From the NCBI GenBank assembly GCA_034436375.1, contig DAOTVS010000028.1, forward strand, positions 1 to 15,621: a DNA stretch of 15,621 bases, written 5' to 3'. Positions 6,971 to 13,309 of the stretch are shown here, in pieces. A program made the position numbers and the translations under genes. Under the pieces are notes generated by a model, which saw only the letters and a list, made by a program, of their open reading frames with translations, did not search any database and was not told the origin of the DNA. The stretch is from DAOTVS01 sp034436375 (GTDB taxonomy: Bacteria; Chloroflexota; Anaerolineae; SpSt-313). Every line of letters begins with the position of its first letter. Positions within the stretch are counted from its first letter, which is position 1.

Positions 6971-8665
6971 ATGGTTACTGCACTCGTCGAGCAGAATGTG
7001 CCCGCGCGCATGCGCGACGGCGTCACCCTGTACGCCAATGTCTACCGGCCCACCGAGCCGGGGCGCTACCCTGTGCTCCTGTGCCGCTCGCCCTACGGCA
7101 AAGATGGCCCACCCCCAATCAACCTCTTCCAGGCCATCGCGGCTGGCTATGTGATGGTCATCCAGGATTGCCGGGGCACCGGCGCATCAGAGGGGGTGTT
7201 CGACTGGTTTTCGCAGTTGGCACAGGAGGGGCTCGACGGCTATGACACCGTTGAGTGGGCGGCGGGGCTGCCCTATGCCGACGGCGCCGTGGGGATGATC
7301 GGCGGCTCCTATGTCGGCTGGACCCAACACGCGGCCGCCATGCAGCACCCGCCCCACCTGCGCGCCATCGCGCCGATGGTGACCTGGGTCGACGCAGCGG
7401 ATGGCCTCTGCTATCGCGGTGGTGCTTTTGAGCTCGGCACAGACCTGTCGTGGCACCTGGGCATGAGCGTGGATGTGGTCCGGCGCAAGCTCACGGCGGC
7501 CGGCGCTTCAGCGCAGGAAATTGCTACCGCTGTCGGGTCGGTTACCGCCGCCATCGATAGTCTCAGCAAGGATGGGTACGCCGAGACACCCCTGCGTGAC
7601 CTCCAGTCCCTGCGTCCGGCGGACCTGGCAGGGATCGTGAGGAACCTGCTCGACCTCGGGCCCGGGCATCTGGCCCCAGAATGGAGCGTCTCCCTCGCCG
7701 CGATCGATGCGCCGGCCCTCTACATCGGGGGCTGGTACGATATCTTTAGCCAGGCCACCCTGAACAGCTTCGTCGGCCTGCGCAGCCGCGGCCTCCCGGC
7801 CCAGTTGCTCATCGGCCCGTGGACCCACGGCAACCAGACCTCAACCATTGGCGAGATGGATTTCGGCCTGGCCTCCAGCCTCATGGCCATGAACCCCGAT
7901 GCGCTCCAATTGCGCTGGTTCGACCGTTGGCTCAAGGGCATCGATAACGGTGTAGACCGTGAGCCCCCAGCGCGGGTCTTTCTCACTGGTGAGAACCGCT
8001 GGCTGGAGCTGCCCGGCTGGCCCCCGGCAGGCGTGCAGCAGATGGCGCTGTACCTGCAGCCAGGCGGCGGCCTGGGCCCCTCGGCGCCAGCGGCCGGCGC
8101 GGGCGCATCGAGCTATATCTACGATCCCTCGCACCCCACGCCCACTCTCGGCGGCGCCACGCTCATGCCGGGCGTCTTCCCGCCCGGCGTCCGCGACCAG
8201 CGCCCCCTGAGCGCGCGTCCGGATGTGCTCACCTTTGCCGGCGAGCCCCTTGCCGGGCCGCTCGCCATCATGGGCCACGTCACAGCGGAGCTGTGGATCT
8301 CCTCCTCAGCCCCCGATACGGATTTCGTCGCGCGCCTCATCGACGTCCACCCCGATGGCTACATGGAGAATCTCTGCGACGGCATCCTGCGCGCCCGCTA
8401 CCGCGAATCGCTGCAGGAACCTAAATGGCTGGAGCCCGGCGCAGCCTATGAGCTGAATATCGACCTCTGGTCCACGGCCCACACGTTCAAAGCGGGGCAC
8501 CGGGTCGCGGTACAGGTCAGCAGCGCCAGCTTCCCGCGCTGGGACCGCAACTGGAACACAAAAGAAGACCCCAGCGCGGCCACTGCGGGCCAAAAGGCGC
8601 AACAGATGATCTGGCACGATGCGGAACGCGCCTCGCGCATCGTACTGCCGGTGTCTCACACCTGA
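6971..8665 (+). CDS. CocE/NonD family alpha/beta hydrolase
   Basis: A 564-residue serine hydrolase. The N-terminal part begins with the family opening 'MRDGVTLYANVYRP' (14-27) and 'VIQDCRGTGASEG' (63-75). The nucleophile is S113 in 'GMIGGSYVGW'. The likely acid is D257 in 'LYIGGWYDIF' and the histidine H286 in 'LIGPWTHGNQ'. The C-terminal half (about 310-564) is the jelly-roll domain of the X-Pro dipeptidyl-peptidase/CocE group, with 'AELWISSSAPDTDFVARLID' and 'AGHRVAVQVSS'. Relatives hydrolyse ester or acyl-amide bonds such as cocaine or beta-lactam acyl groups; the natural substrate here is unknown. No signal peptide is visible, so it is probably cytosolic. AGGAG lies 5 nt before the ATG. 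It ends inside a hairpin (8661-8700). Confidence 0.93.
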   Translation: MVTALVEQNVPARMRDGVTLYANVYRPTEPGRYPVLLCRSPYGKDGPPPINLFQAIAAGYVMVIQDCRGTGASEGVFDWFSQLAQEGLDGYDTVEWAAGLPYADGAVGMIGGSYVGWTQHAAAMQHPPHLRAIAPMVTWVDAADGLCYRGGAFELGTDLSWHLGMSVDVVRRKLTAAGASAQEIATAVGSVTAAIDSLSKDGYAETPLRDLQSLRPADLAGIVRNLLDLGPGHLAPEWSVSLAAIDAPALYIGGWYDIFSQATLNSFVGLRSRGLPAQLLIGPWTHGNQTSTIGEMDFGLASSLMAMNPDALQLRWFDRWLKGIDNGVDREPPARVFLTGENRWLELPGWPPAGVQQMALYLQPGGGLGPSAPAAGAGASSYIYDPSHPTPTLGGATLMPGVFPPGVRDQRPLSARPDVLTFAGEPLAGPLAIMGHVTAELWISSSAPDTDFVARLIDVHPDGYMENLCDGILRARYRESLQEPKWLEPGAAYELNIDLWSTAHTFKAGHRVAVQVSSASFPRWDRNWNTKEDPSAATAGQKAQQMIWHDAERASRIVLPVSHT

Positions 8666-8700
8666 CACACCGATCTCCACAGGGAATTCGGTGCGTCAGG
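8661..8700 (+). terminator. Stem-loop spanning the CocE stop codon
   Basis: CCTGACACACCGA (8661-8673) pairs with TCGGTGCGTCAGG (8688-8700) with 12 of 13 positions matched and a 14-nt loop. The left arm contains the CocE stop codon (8663-8665). Only TCTTGC follows, so this is a terminator-like hairpin or 3'-end stabiliser without a proper U-tract. Confidence 0.5.
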
Positions 8701-8727
8701 TCTTGCGCTGCAGAGGCGAGGCCCAGG

Positions 8728-8910
8728 GTGAGGGGCGGGCCCGCTGCGGAGATCATGCAGGCCACGCCGGAGGCCTGTCACTCTGCCGCGCGCCGTTGTA
8801 TCGAGATAGCCCACGGCGCCCGCTACATGCTCAGTGCTGGCTGTGAGATTCCGGCCGAGACGCCGGATGCAGTGTTTGAGGCGTCTTGTGAGGCGGGGCG
8901 TGATTCGTAA
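8728..8910 (+). pseudogene. C-terminal remnant of a URO-D/corrinoid methyltransferase-family gene
   Basis: The 60 codons ending at the TAA at 8908-8910 read as the tail of a uroporphyrinogen-decarboxylase-superfamily protein. 'PAAEIMQATPEACHSAARRC' matches the usual 'DP...ml.gTPeeV...vr.ci' segment, and 'GARYMLSAGCEIPAETP' matches the strongly conserved 'gg.ilspGCeiP..tP' ending, including the cysteine that is a zinc ligand in MtaA/MtbA-type methyltransferases. Nothing recognisable as the remaining 300 or so residues lies upstream: the CocE gene stops only 62 nt before. The first codon is GTG without a ribosome site, so I read it as a 5'-truncated relic. The residues differ from the equivalent parts of both intact URO-D genes nearby, so it is not a recent copy of either. 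Confidence 0.68.
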
Positions 8911-9119
8911 CAAGTGATAAGTCGGGTTGCCATTGCGGAACGCCAGGCGCCTTACATGGGCCTGTTTGGGGCGAGTATCATGGAAAGCGGGGTTTCCCCC
9001 GAAATGGCGCCCTTACTTATTACGGTTTACTTATTACGGTTTACTTATTACGCTGCATGGCAACTGCTCGCATCACGGGGTCGCTTTTCACCAGTCTATC
9101 AACAACACGGAGGTAACCC
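8911..9119. other. Non-coding leader before the URO-D-family gene
   Basis: Together with the remnant this makes a 454-nt interval without an intact gene (8666-9119). It holds a near-palindrome CGGGGTTTCCCCCG at 8988-9001, the AT-rich 14-bp tandem repeat at 9013-9052, and the GGAGG ribosome site just before 9120. I find no convincing -35/-10 pair; the TTATTACG repeats could supply a -10. An upstream GTAACAAGTGATAAG at 8908-8922 resembles the reverse complement of the repeat unit. Confidence 0.5.
9013..9052. repeat. Tandem 14-bp repeat, about 2.9 copies
   Basis: The unit TTACTTATTACGGT occurs at 9013-9026 and 9027-9040, followed by 12 matching bases at 9041-9052, with no mismatch. It is strikingly AT-rich against GC-rich surroundings and lies 68-107 nt before the start of the URO-D-family gene at 9120. 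Confidence 0.9.
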
Positions 9120-10397
9120 ATGCTCACTTCACGGGATCGTGTGCTGCGCGCGTTGAGCCACCAGGAGCCCGACCGGGTGCCGCTGGATCAGGGGGGAAGC
9201 GCCATTACCGGCATGCACGTCTGCTCGGTGTATCTGCTGCGCCAGGCATTACACCTGGACCCGCCGGGCACACCGGTCAAGGTGATCGAGCCTTATCAGA
9301 TGCTGGGCGAGATCGCACCCGACCTGATGGCGGCCCTGGGCATCGATGTGGCACCCCTCACAGCACCCAAGGGGCTCTTCGGGTTCAAAAACGAGGGATG
9401 GAAGCCATGGACCTTCTGGGATGGCACGCCGCTCCTGGTGCCGGCTGCCTTCAACACCGAACCCGATGCAAACGGCGATATCCTCATGTACCCGGAGGGC
9501 GACCGCTCCGTCGCACCCAGCGGCCGCATGCCCAAGGGCGGCTTTTACTTTGACTCTATCATCCGCCAGCCGCCCATCGATGAGGATAAGCTGGACCCAG
9601 CGGACAACCTGGAAGAGTTTGGCCCCGTCTCGGCGGAGGACCTGGCCTACTTTGCCGCGGAGGCCGAGCGTCTCTACACCCAGACCGACAAGGCCATTCT
9701 GGCCAATTTCGGCGGCACGGGCCTGGGCGATATCGCGCTGGTGCCGGCGCCCTGGCTCAAGAATCCCCGGGGCATTCGCGATGTGGCCGAATGGTACATG
9801 AGCACCGTGATCCGCCGCGACTATGTGTACCGTGTGTTCGAGCGGCAGACGGAAATCTCGCTGGCCAACCTGGAGCGGCTCTATGCGGCCGTCGGCAACC
9901 GACCGACAGCGCTGGTCGTCACAGGCACCGATTTCGGCGCCCAGACGGCCCCGTTCATCTCGCCCAGGGCCTACCGCAACCTGTACATGCCCTTCCACAA
10001 GCAGCTGAACGACTGGATCCACAGCCACACCACGTGGAAGACGTTCATCCACACCTGCGGCTCTGTTCTGGCGCTGCTGCCCAGCTTTATCGAAGCGGGG
10101 TTCGATATCCTCAACCCGGTGCAGTGTTCGGCGACAGGTATGGACCCGGTGCGGCTCAAGGCGGAGTTCGGCAAGGAGATCACCTTCTGGGGTGGCGGCG
10201 TGGATACGCAGCGCACCCTGCCCTTCGGCACGCCCGAGCAGGTGCGCGCCGAGGTGCATGAGCGCATCCGTGCTTTTGGCCCGGGGGGCGGCTTTATCTT
10301 CAACTCGATCCACAATGTGCAGGCGCGCGTGCCGGTAGAGAACCTGCTGGCGCTCTATGAAGCCGTGCGCGATTTTGGGGCTTATCCCTTGCAATAA
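9120..10397 (+). CDS. Uroporphyrinogen decarboxylase (URO-D) superfamily protein, COG0407-like
   Basis: A 425-residue cytosolic TIM-barrel protein. The N-terminal 'TSRDRVLRALSHQEPDRVPLD' (3-23) and the C-terminal run from 'TFIHTCGSV' (308-316) through 'DILNPVQCSATGMDP' (329-343), 'TFWGGGVDTQRTLPFGTPEQV' (355-375) and 'PGGGFIFNSIHNVQ' (388-401) are diagnostic. The family includes true URO-D and corrinoid methyltransferases (MtaA, CmuA). It has H311 and C313 as an HxC pair, but the final Cys of MtaA-type 'spGC' is replaced by 'NSIHN', so the metal site differs. A methyl-transfer or decarboxylation role is possible but unproven; no corrinoid protein is encoded nearby. True haem-pathway URO-D is unlikely given the length and motifs. 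GGAGG lies 6 nt before the ATG. Confidence 0.9.
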   Translation: MLTSRDRVLRALSHQEPDRVPLDQGGSAITGMHVCSVYLLRQALHLDPPGTPVKVIEPYQMLGEIAPDLMAALGIDVAPLTAPKGLFGFKNEGWKPWTFWDGTPLLVPAAFNTEPDANGDILMYPEGDRSVAPSGRMPKGGFYFDSIIRQPPIDEDKLDPADNLEEFGPVSAEDLAYFAAEAERLYTQTDKAILANFGGTGLGDIALVPAPWLKNPRGIRDVAEWYMSTVIRRDYVYRVFERQTEISLANLERLYAAVGNRPTALVVTGTDFGAQTAPFISPRAYRNLYMPFHKQLNDWIHSHTTWKTFIHTCGSVLALLPSFIEAGFDILNPVQCSATGMDPVRLKAEFGKEITFWGGGVDTQRTLPFGTPEQVRAEVHERIRAFGPGGGFIFNSIHNVQARVPVENLLALYEAVRDFGAYPLQ

Positions 10398-10401
10398 AAC
10401 A

Positions 10402-10547
10402 GGCTGGTTGCTGGGTTTCACGCATTGTACCCACCCGGCGCGAGCCCTTTCAGAGAGTTGGGGGGCTGACACGTCGCGATATCTGCCCCCCAATTCCCTC
10501 TTGGGTTGTACCGGCCGGAGGCACAGCAAGCTACCCAGCAACAAGCC
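10402..10547. repeat. Imperfect nested inverted repeat of about 146 nt
   Basis: Outer arms GGCTGGTTGCTGGGT (10402-10416) and ACCCAGCAACAAGCC (10533-10547) pair at 14 of 15 positions. A middle 5-bp match joins CCGGC (10435-10439) with GCCGG (10514-10518). Inner arms GAGTTGGGGGGC (10455-10466) and GCCCCCCAATTC (10485-10496) pair as 12 bp including one G-U, around an 18-nt loop. It starts 5 nt after the URO-D stop and ends 18 nt before the next promoter. It could terminate the URO-D transcript, be a MITE-like relic, or be a regulatory structure; no T-tract follows directly. Confidence 0.7.
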
Positions 10548-10564
10548 AGGCTTGAGGGCACTTT

Positions 10565-10594
10565 TTGACAGACATCAACCCCGTGCAGTATGAT
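10565..10594 (+). promoter_or_regulatory. Strong sigma70-type promoter for the Gfo/Idh gene
   Basis: A perfect -35 TTGACA (10565-10570) and a 5/6 -10 TATGAT (10589-10594) are separated by 18 nt. Transcription from here would give a leader of roughly 60-65 nt before the ATG at 10665. This is the best promoter match in the window and shows the oxidoreductase is transcribed separately from the URO-D gene upstream. Confidence 0.75.
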
Positions 10595-10664
10595 AGCCAC
10601 ATTCTGAGCCTTGCCCCGTGCGCGGCTTGCGCACAACTCTACCCAATGGAGCCACAGGAATACC

Positions 10665-11711
10665 ATGGACCGCGAACTACACGTTGCTGTCATCGGCACG
10701 GGTATGGGCCGCTATCACATGGAGGGCTTTACTCAATGCCCGGGGGTCTATCTCGACGCCGTCTGCGATCTGAACCGGTCTGAGGCCGAGGAGTTTGCCC
10801 AGAAGTATGGCGCCAAGCAGGTCTTTACTGATCTGCGAGACCTTTGGTCGCTCAAGGGGCTCGACGCGGTCAGCATCGCTATCCCCAATCATCTCCATGC
10901 CCCGGTCGCGATCGAGGCGATGGAGGCGGGCTTGCACGTCTTTTGCGAAAAGCCCATGGCCACCAATGCCGCCGACGCGGCCAAAATGCTCGAGACAGCG
11001 CGCCGTACCGGCAGGCGTCTGATGATCGACATGTCGAACCGGTTCCGCCCGGTGAGCATGGCAGCGCACCGCATGCTGGAGCAAGGCGCGTTCGGCGATA
11101 TCTATTATGCCCGCTCGACTTGGATCCGCCGCCGCGGCATGCCAGTGATCCATTTCGCGCCCGGCGGCTCCATGGGGCGGGGAGCGTGGTTCGTCTCCAA
11201 GGACCGGGCTGGGGGCGGCGCGCTCTTTGACATCGGCGTGCACGTCTTTGACCTCACCTGGTGGCTCATGGGCGCCCCCACACCAAAGCGGGTGCTCGCT
11301 TCGGCCTATCGCAACCTGTGCCAGGAAGAGTTTGTCAAGCGCGGCGTGCTGTGCGACGTGGACGAGCTGACGGCGGCCATGGTCAAGTTCGATGACGGCG
11401 CCAGCGCCTTTTTCGACGTCTCATGGGTGGCCAACCAGGACCAGCCTTTCAACGTGCGCACCTTTGGCACCAAAGGTGGCTTTGAGTTCAGCCCGCCCAC
11501 CGTCCACTCGGGCGAAAAGGGCGCCTTTGTCGATACCGAGGTCGTGCCAGCGCCAGAGGATAACCTCACCGCCTACCGGCACTTTGTCGACTGCGTCCGC
11601 GACCCGGAAAAGCCCATGATCGCCTCGGGTGAGGAGTGCATCAACATCATCAAGGTGCTAGACGCCATCCGCGAGTCGGCCGAGACGGGCAAAGAAGTGG
11701 AAATCAAGTAG
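10665..11711 (+). CDS. Gfo/Idh/MocA family oxidoreductase
   Basis: A 348-residue cytosolic NAD(P)-dependent dehydrogenase. The Rossmann nucleotide-binding site is 'VAVIGTGMGRYHMEGF' (7-22), and the family signature EKP is in 'HVFCEKPMATN' (91-101). The C-terminal substrate domain contains 'DRAGGGALFDIGVHVFDL' (180-197), with the catalytic Asp/His pair at D189 and H193. Members oxidise or reduce hydroxyl groups of sugars, inositols and related compounds, and a few eliminate or epimerise; the substrate cannot be read from the sequence. The ATG at 10665 has AGGA 6 nt upstream and puts the Rossmann strand at residue 6; an earlier in-frame start at 10611 adds 18 unrelated residues. The stop codon lies within the palindrome shared with the convergent LarA-like gene. 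Confidence 0.94.
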   Translation: MDRELHVAVIGTGMGRYHMEGFTQCPGVYLDAVCDLNRSEAEEFAQKYGAKQVFTDLRDLWSLKGLDAVSIAIPNHLHAPVAIEAMEAGLHVFCEKPMATNAADAAKMLETARRTGRRLMIDMSNRFRPVSMAAHRMLEQGAFGDIYYARSTWIRRRGMPVIHFAPGGSMGRGAWFVSKDRAGGGALFDIGVHVFDLTWWLMGAPTPKRVLASAYRNLCQEEFVKRGVLCDVDELTAAMVKFDDGASAFFDVSWVANQDQPFNVRTFGTKGGFEFSPPTVHSGEKGAFVDTEVVPAPEDNLTAYRHFVDCVRDPEKPMIASGEECINIIKVLDAIRESAETGKEVEIK

Positions 11712-11778
11712 GCAGAGAGGGGGCATAAAAATGGGGGGCGCGGCGCGCCCCCCATTTTTATGCCCCCTCTCTGCCTAC
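11708..11778. terminator. Bidirectional terminator: perfect 34-bp palindrome carrying both stop codons
   Basis: Arms 11708-11741 and 11745-11778 are exact reverse complements around a 3-nt loop (GGC). The inner stem (six G, CGC / GCG, six C) is followed on each strand by ATTTTTA, the layout of an intrinsic terminator readable in both directions. The TAG of the Gfo/Idh gene (11709-11711) and the TAG of the LarA-like gene (11775-11777 on the opposite strand) both fall within the arms. Confidence 0.95.
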
Positions 11779-13025
11779 CAGTGAAGGCTTACCAGCAGGT
11801 TACCCTCCGCATCGAACTGGAAGGGGCCAACCTCCTCGCCCACGGTCAGGCCAGGCTGCTGGCGGGCCTCTTCCACCAGCGCTTCGGAGATGAGCAGGTG
11901 CTCCAGCTCCAGGGTGTTCTGGATGATGGCCATGCGCACCTTGCTGGCCTCATAGCCGTTGAGGGCCACAGCAACCATCTCCTGGTCCGTCTCCAGGGTC
12001 ATGGGGATGCGGGCGGTGCCCAGGAAGCCGGTGGTGATGACGTTGGTGTAGGTAGCGCGATAGTCGATCTTATCGACCAGGCGGCGGGTAGTCAGATCGG
12101 CCAGGCCGATGCCCAGGGCGTTGCCGTGGGTCTTCTCGGTCAGGTCCAGTACGCCCAGACGGGTAATCTCGGGCTTGTAGGAGCCGCCGATGCGTCGGCC
12201 AATGCCGATAATGTTCGAGTCCATGCCCGTGCCGGAGATGTTCTTGCCAATCTCGCGCACGATGAGGATATCCAGCTGGTCAAAGGGAATGCGGGGCAAG
12301 AGCTTGTTGGCCAGGGCCAGCCCCTCCCGGTCGGCCTCCTCAAACTGGCTCGGGGTCACGATCTTGAAATCGTAGGTCTTGTCTTCCGAGTTTTCGATGA
12401 TGCCGATGCCCACGCCGATGGGCGCCTTCTCGAGGATGACCTTGCCGATGGGCACGACGCCGTTCTTGAGGCCGATGACGTGCACATTGGCGGCGCCCTT
12501 ATGCTTGCCGAGGCCAACCGTCATCATCTTGTGCAGGCCGCTCTCAATGTCGCTCTTGAACGCGGTGTGTGCCTTGATACGGTTCATGACCACCACATAG
12601 TCCGACTCGAAAGCGTTGCGGTCGCAGTAAGCGGACCAACCCTGCGGAGTCTTGCCAACCTCCACGGTCTCCATCGACGAGCGGATGGGGCAGCCGACGC
12701 TCTCTTCGCTCACGCCCAGGCCGCGCAGCATGTCGGCCTGCCCCTCGGCAGTCGCCCCACCGTGACTGCCCATGGCAGGCACCACAAAGGGGTCGCCCCC
12801 ACGGCGGCGCACTTCCTTGGCCACGGCCGCCACCAGCTCGCCGATCTTGTAAATGCCCCGGCTACCGGCCGTGATGGCCACGCGCATGCCGGGCTTGAGG
12901 CCATCCATCGCCGGCGAGGTACGCAAGCGCTCTGCGAGCACAGCCGCCGGGTCCTCCAGACTACTGCGGTCAAAGGTTTGCTGCAGCCTGTACATCTTGG
13001 GCAGGGTTGGCATTGGGACAATCAT
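11775..13025 (-). CDS. LarA-like (DUF2088, lactate racemase-domain) protein
   Basis: A 416-residue protein of the family that includes the nickel-pincer enzyme lactate racemase. The N-terminal domain has 'PGMRVAITAGSRGI' (45-58) and 'PAMGSHGGATAEGQADML' (83-100), with H88 at the position of LarA's first catalytic His. 'VVMNRIKAHTAFKSDIESGL' and 'HKMMTVGLGKHKGA' (145-178) supply H153, K166 and H175 as plausible catalytic, cofactor-lysine and nickel ligands. LarA homologues racemise or epimerise 2-hydroxy acids; this branch is divergent, so the substrate is open. LarB/C/E, which build the cofactor, are not in the window. The ATG has GAGGTG about 6 nt upstream. It converges on the Gfo/Idh gene through the shared palindrome, and a sugar-isomerase gene diverges from it. 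Confidence 0.88.
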   Translation of the reverse strand: MIVPMPTLPKMYRLQQTFDRSSLEDPAAVLAERLRTSPAMDGLKPGMRVAITAGSRGIYKIGELVAAVAKEVRRRGGDPFVVPAMGSHGGATAEGQADMLRGLGVSEESVGCPIRSSMETVEVGKTPQGWSAYCDRNAFESDYVVVMNRIKAHTAFKSDIESGLHKMMTVGLGKHKGAANVHVIGLKNGVVPIGKVILEKAPIGVGIGIIENSEDKTYDFKIVTPSQFEEADREGLALANKLLPRIPFDQLDILIVREIGKNISGTGMDSNIIGIGRRIGGSYKPEITRLGVLDLTEKTHGNALGIGLADLTTRRLVDKIDYRATYTNVITTGFLGTARIPMTLETDQEMVAVALNGYEASKVRMAIIQNTLELEHLLISEALVEEARQQPGLTVGEEVGPFQFDAEGNLLVSLHW

Positions 13026-13181
13026 GGGTCACCTCAACGTGTAATCGCCTTGGGGGAAACCCCACTGGGCAGGAATGCCGGAGCTCGGAAGCGAGGCTCG
13101 GCGCAATAGTGGCGCTTGGGGGCCATTGCGTGGGGGCAGGAAAGGCCCACTCTCGTCTCGGGGCCGGAAGCACCGCAGCTT

Positions 13182-13210
13182 ATTATACAGCCGGGCCTGG
13201 ACCTGCGCAA
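13182..13210 (-). promoter_or_regulatory. Possible promoter for the LarA-like gene
   Basis: On the minus strand, TTGCGC (13210-13205, only 3/6 as a -35) and a perfect TATAAT (13187-13182) are 17 nt apart. The resulting leader would be about 150 nt. I looked through this leader for a known riboswitch pattern and recognised none; it does contain the sequence GGGGTTTCCCCC (plus-strand 13052-13063). Confidence 0.45.
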
Positions 13211-13296
13211 AAGGCGTGCTGGCAGCGGGCAAGAAGGACAGACAGTGCCTCTGGCACATGGCTTGCTCATTCTCCCCGGATGCACTATTGATCCTT

Positions 13297-13303
13297 GAGG
13301 AGG
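13297..13303 (+). promoter_or_regulatory. Ribosome binding site that fixes a GTG start
   Basis: GAGGAGG lies 6 nt before the GTG at 13310. It decides the start against the in-frame TTG at 13295, which would place the ribosome site inside the coding region. Confidence 0.85.
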
Positions 13304-13309
13304 CGAAAA

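Noticed and set aside
8728..8910. Intact small protein gene
   Set aside because: It begins with GTG and no ribosome site, and its residues match only the end of a much larger family, which fits a relic better.
9013..9052. CRISPR-like repeat
   Set aside because: The 14-bp units are directly adjacent without spacers and no cas gene is present, so it is a plain tandem repeat.
9120..10397. Haem-pathway uroporphyrinogen decarboxylase (hemE)
   Set aside because: The protein is longer than HemE, lacks its N-terminal signature, carries the HxC pair of methyltransferase-like relatives, and no haem genes are nearby.
9249..10544. Open frame of 431 codons on the minus strand
   Set aside because: Antisense to the clearly recognisable URO-D gene, with composition typical of a shadow frame.
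11760..13109. Open frame of 449 codons on the plus strand
   Set aside because: Antisense to the LarA-like gene, whose motifs are unmistakable; the translated frame is a His/Ala/Gly-rich shadow.
13026..13181. Riboswitch in the long leader of the LarA-like gene
   Set aside because: No recognisable riboswitch core or terminator/antiterminator pair could be identified by eye.
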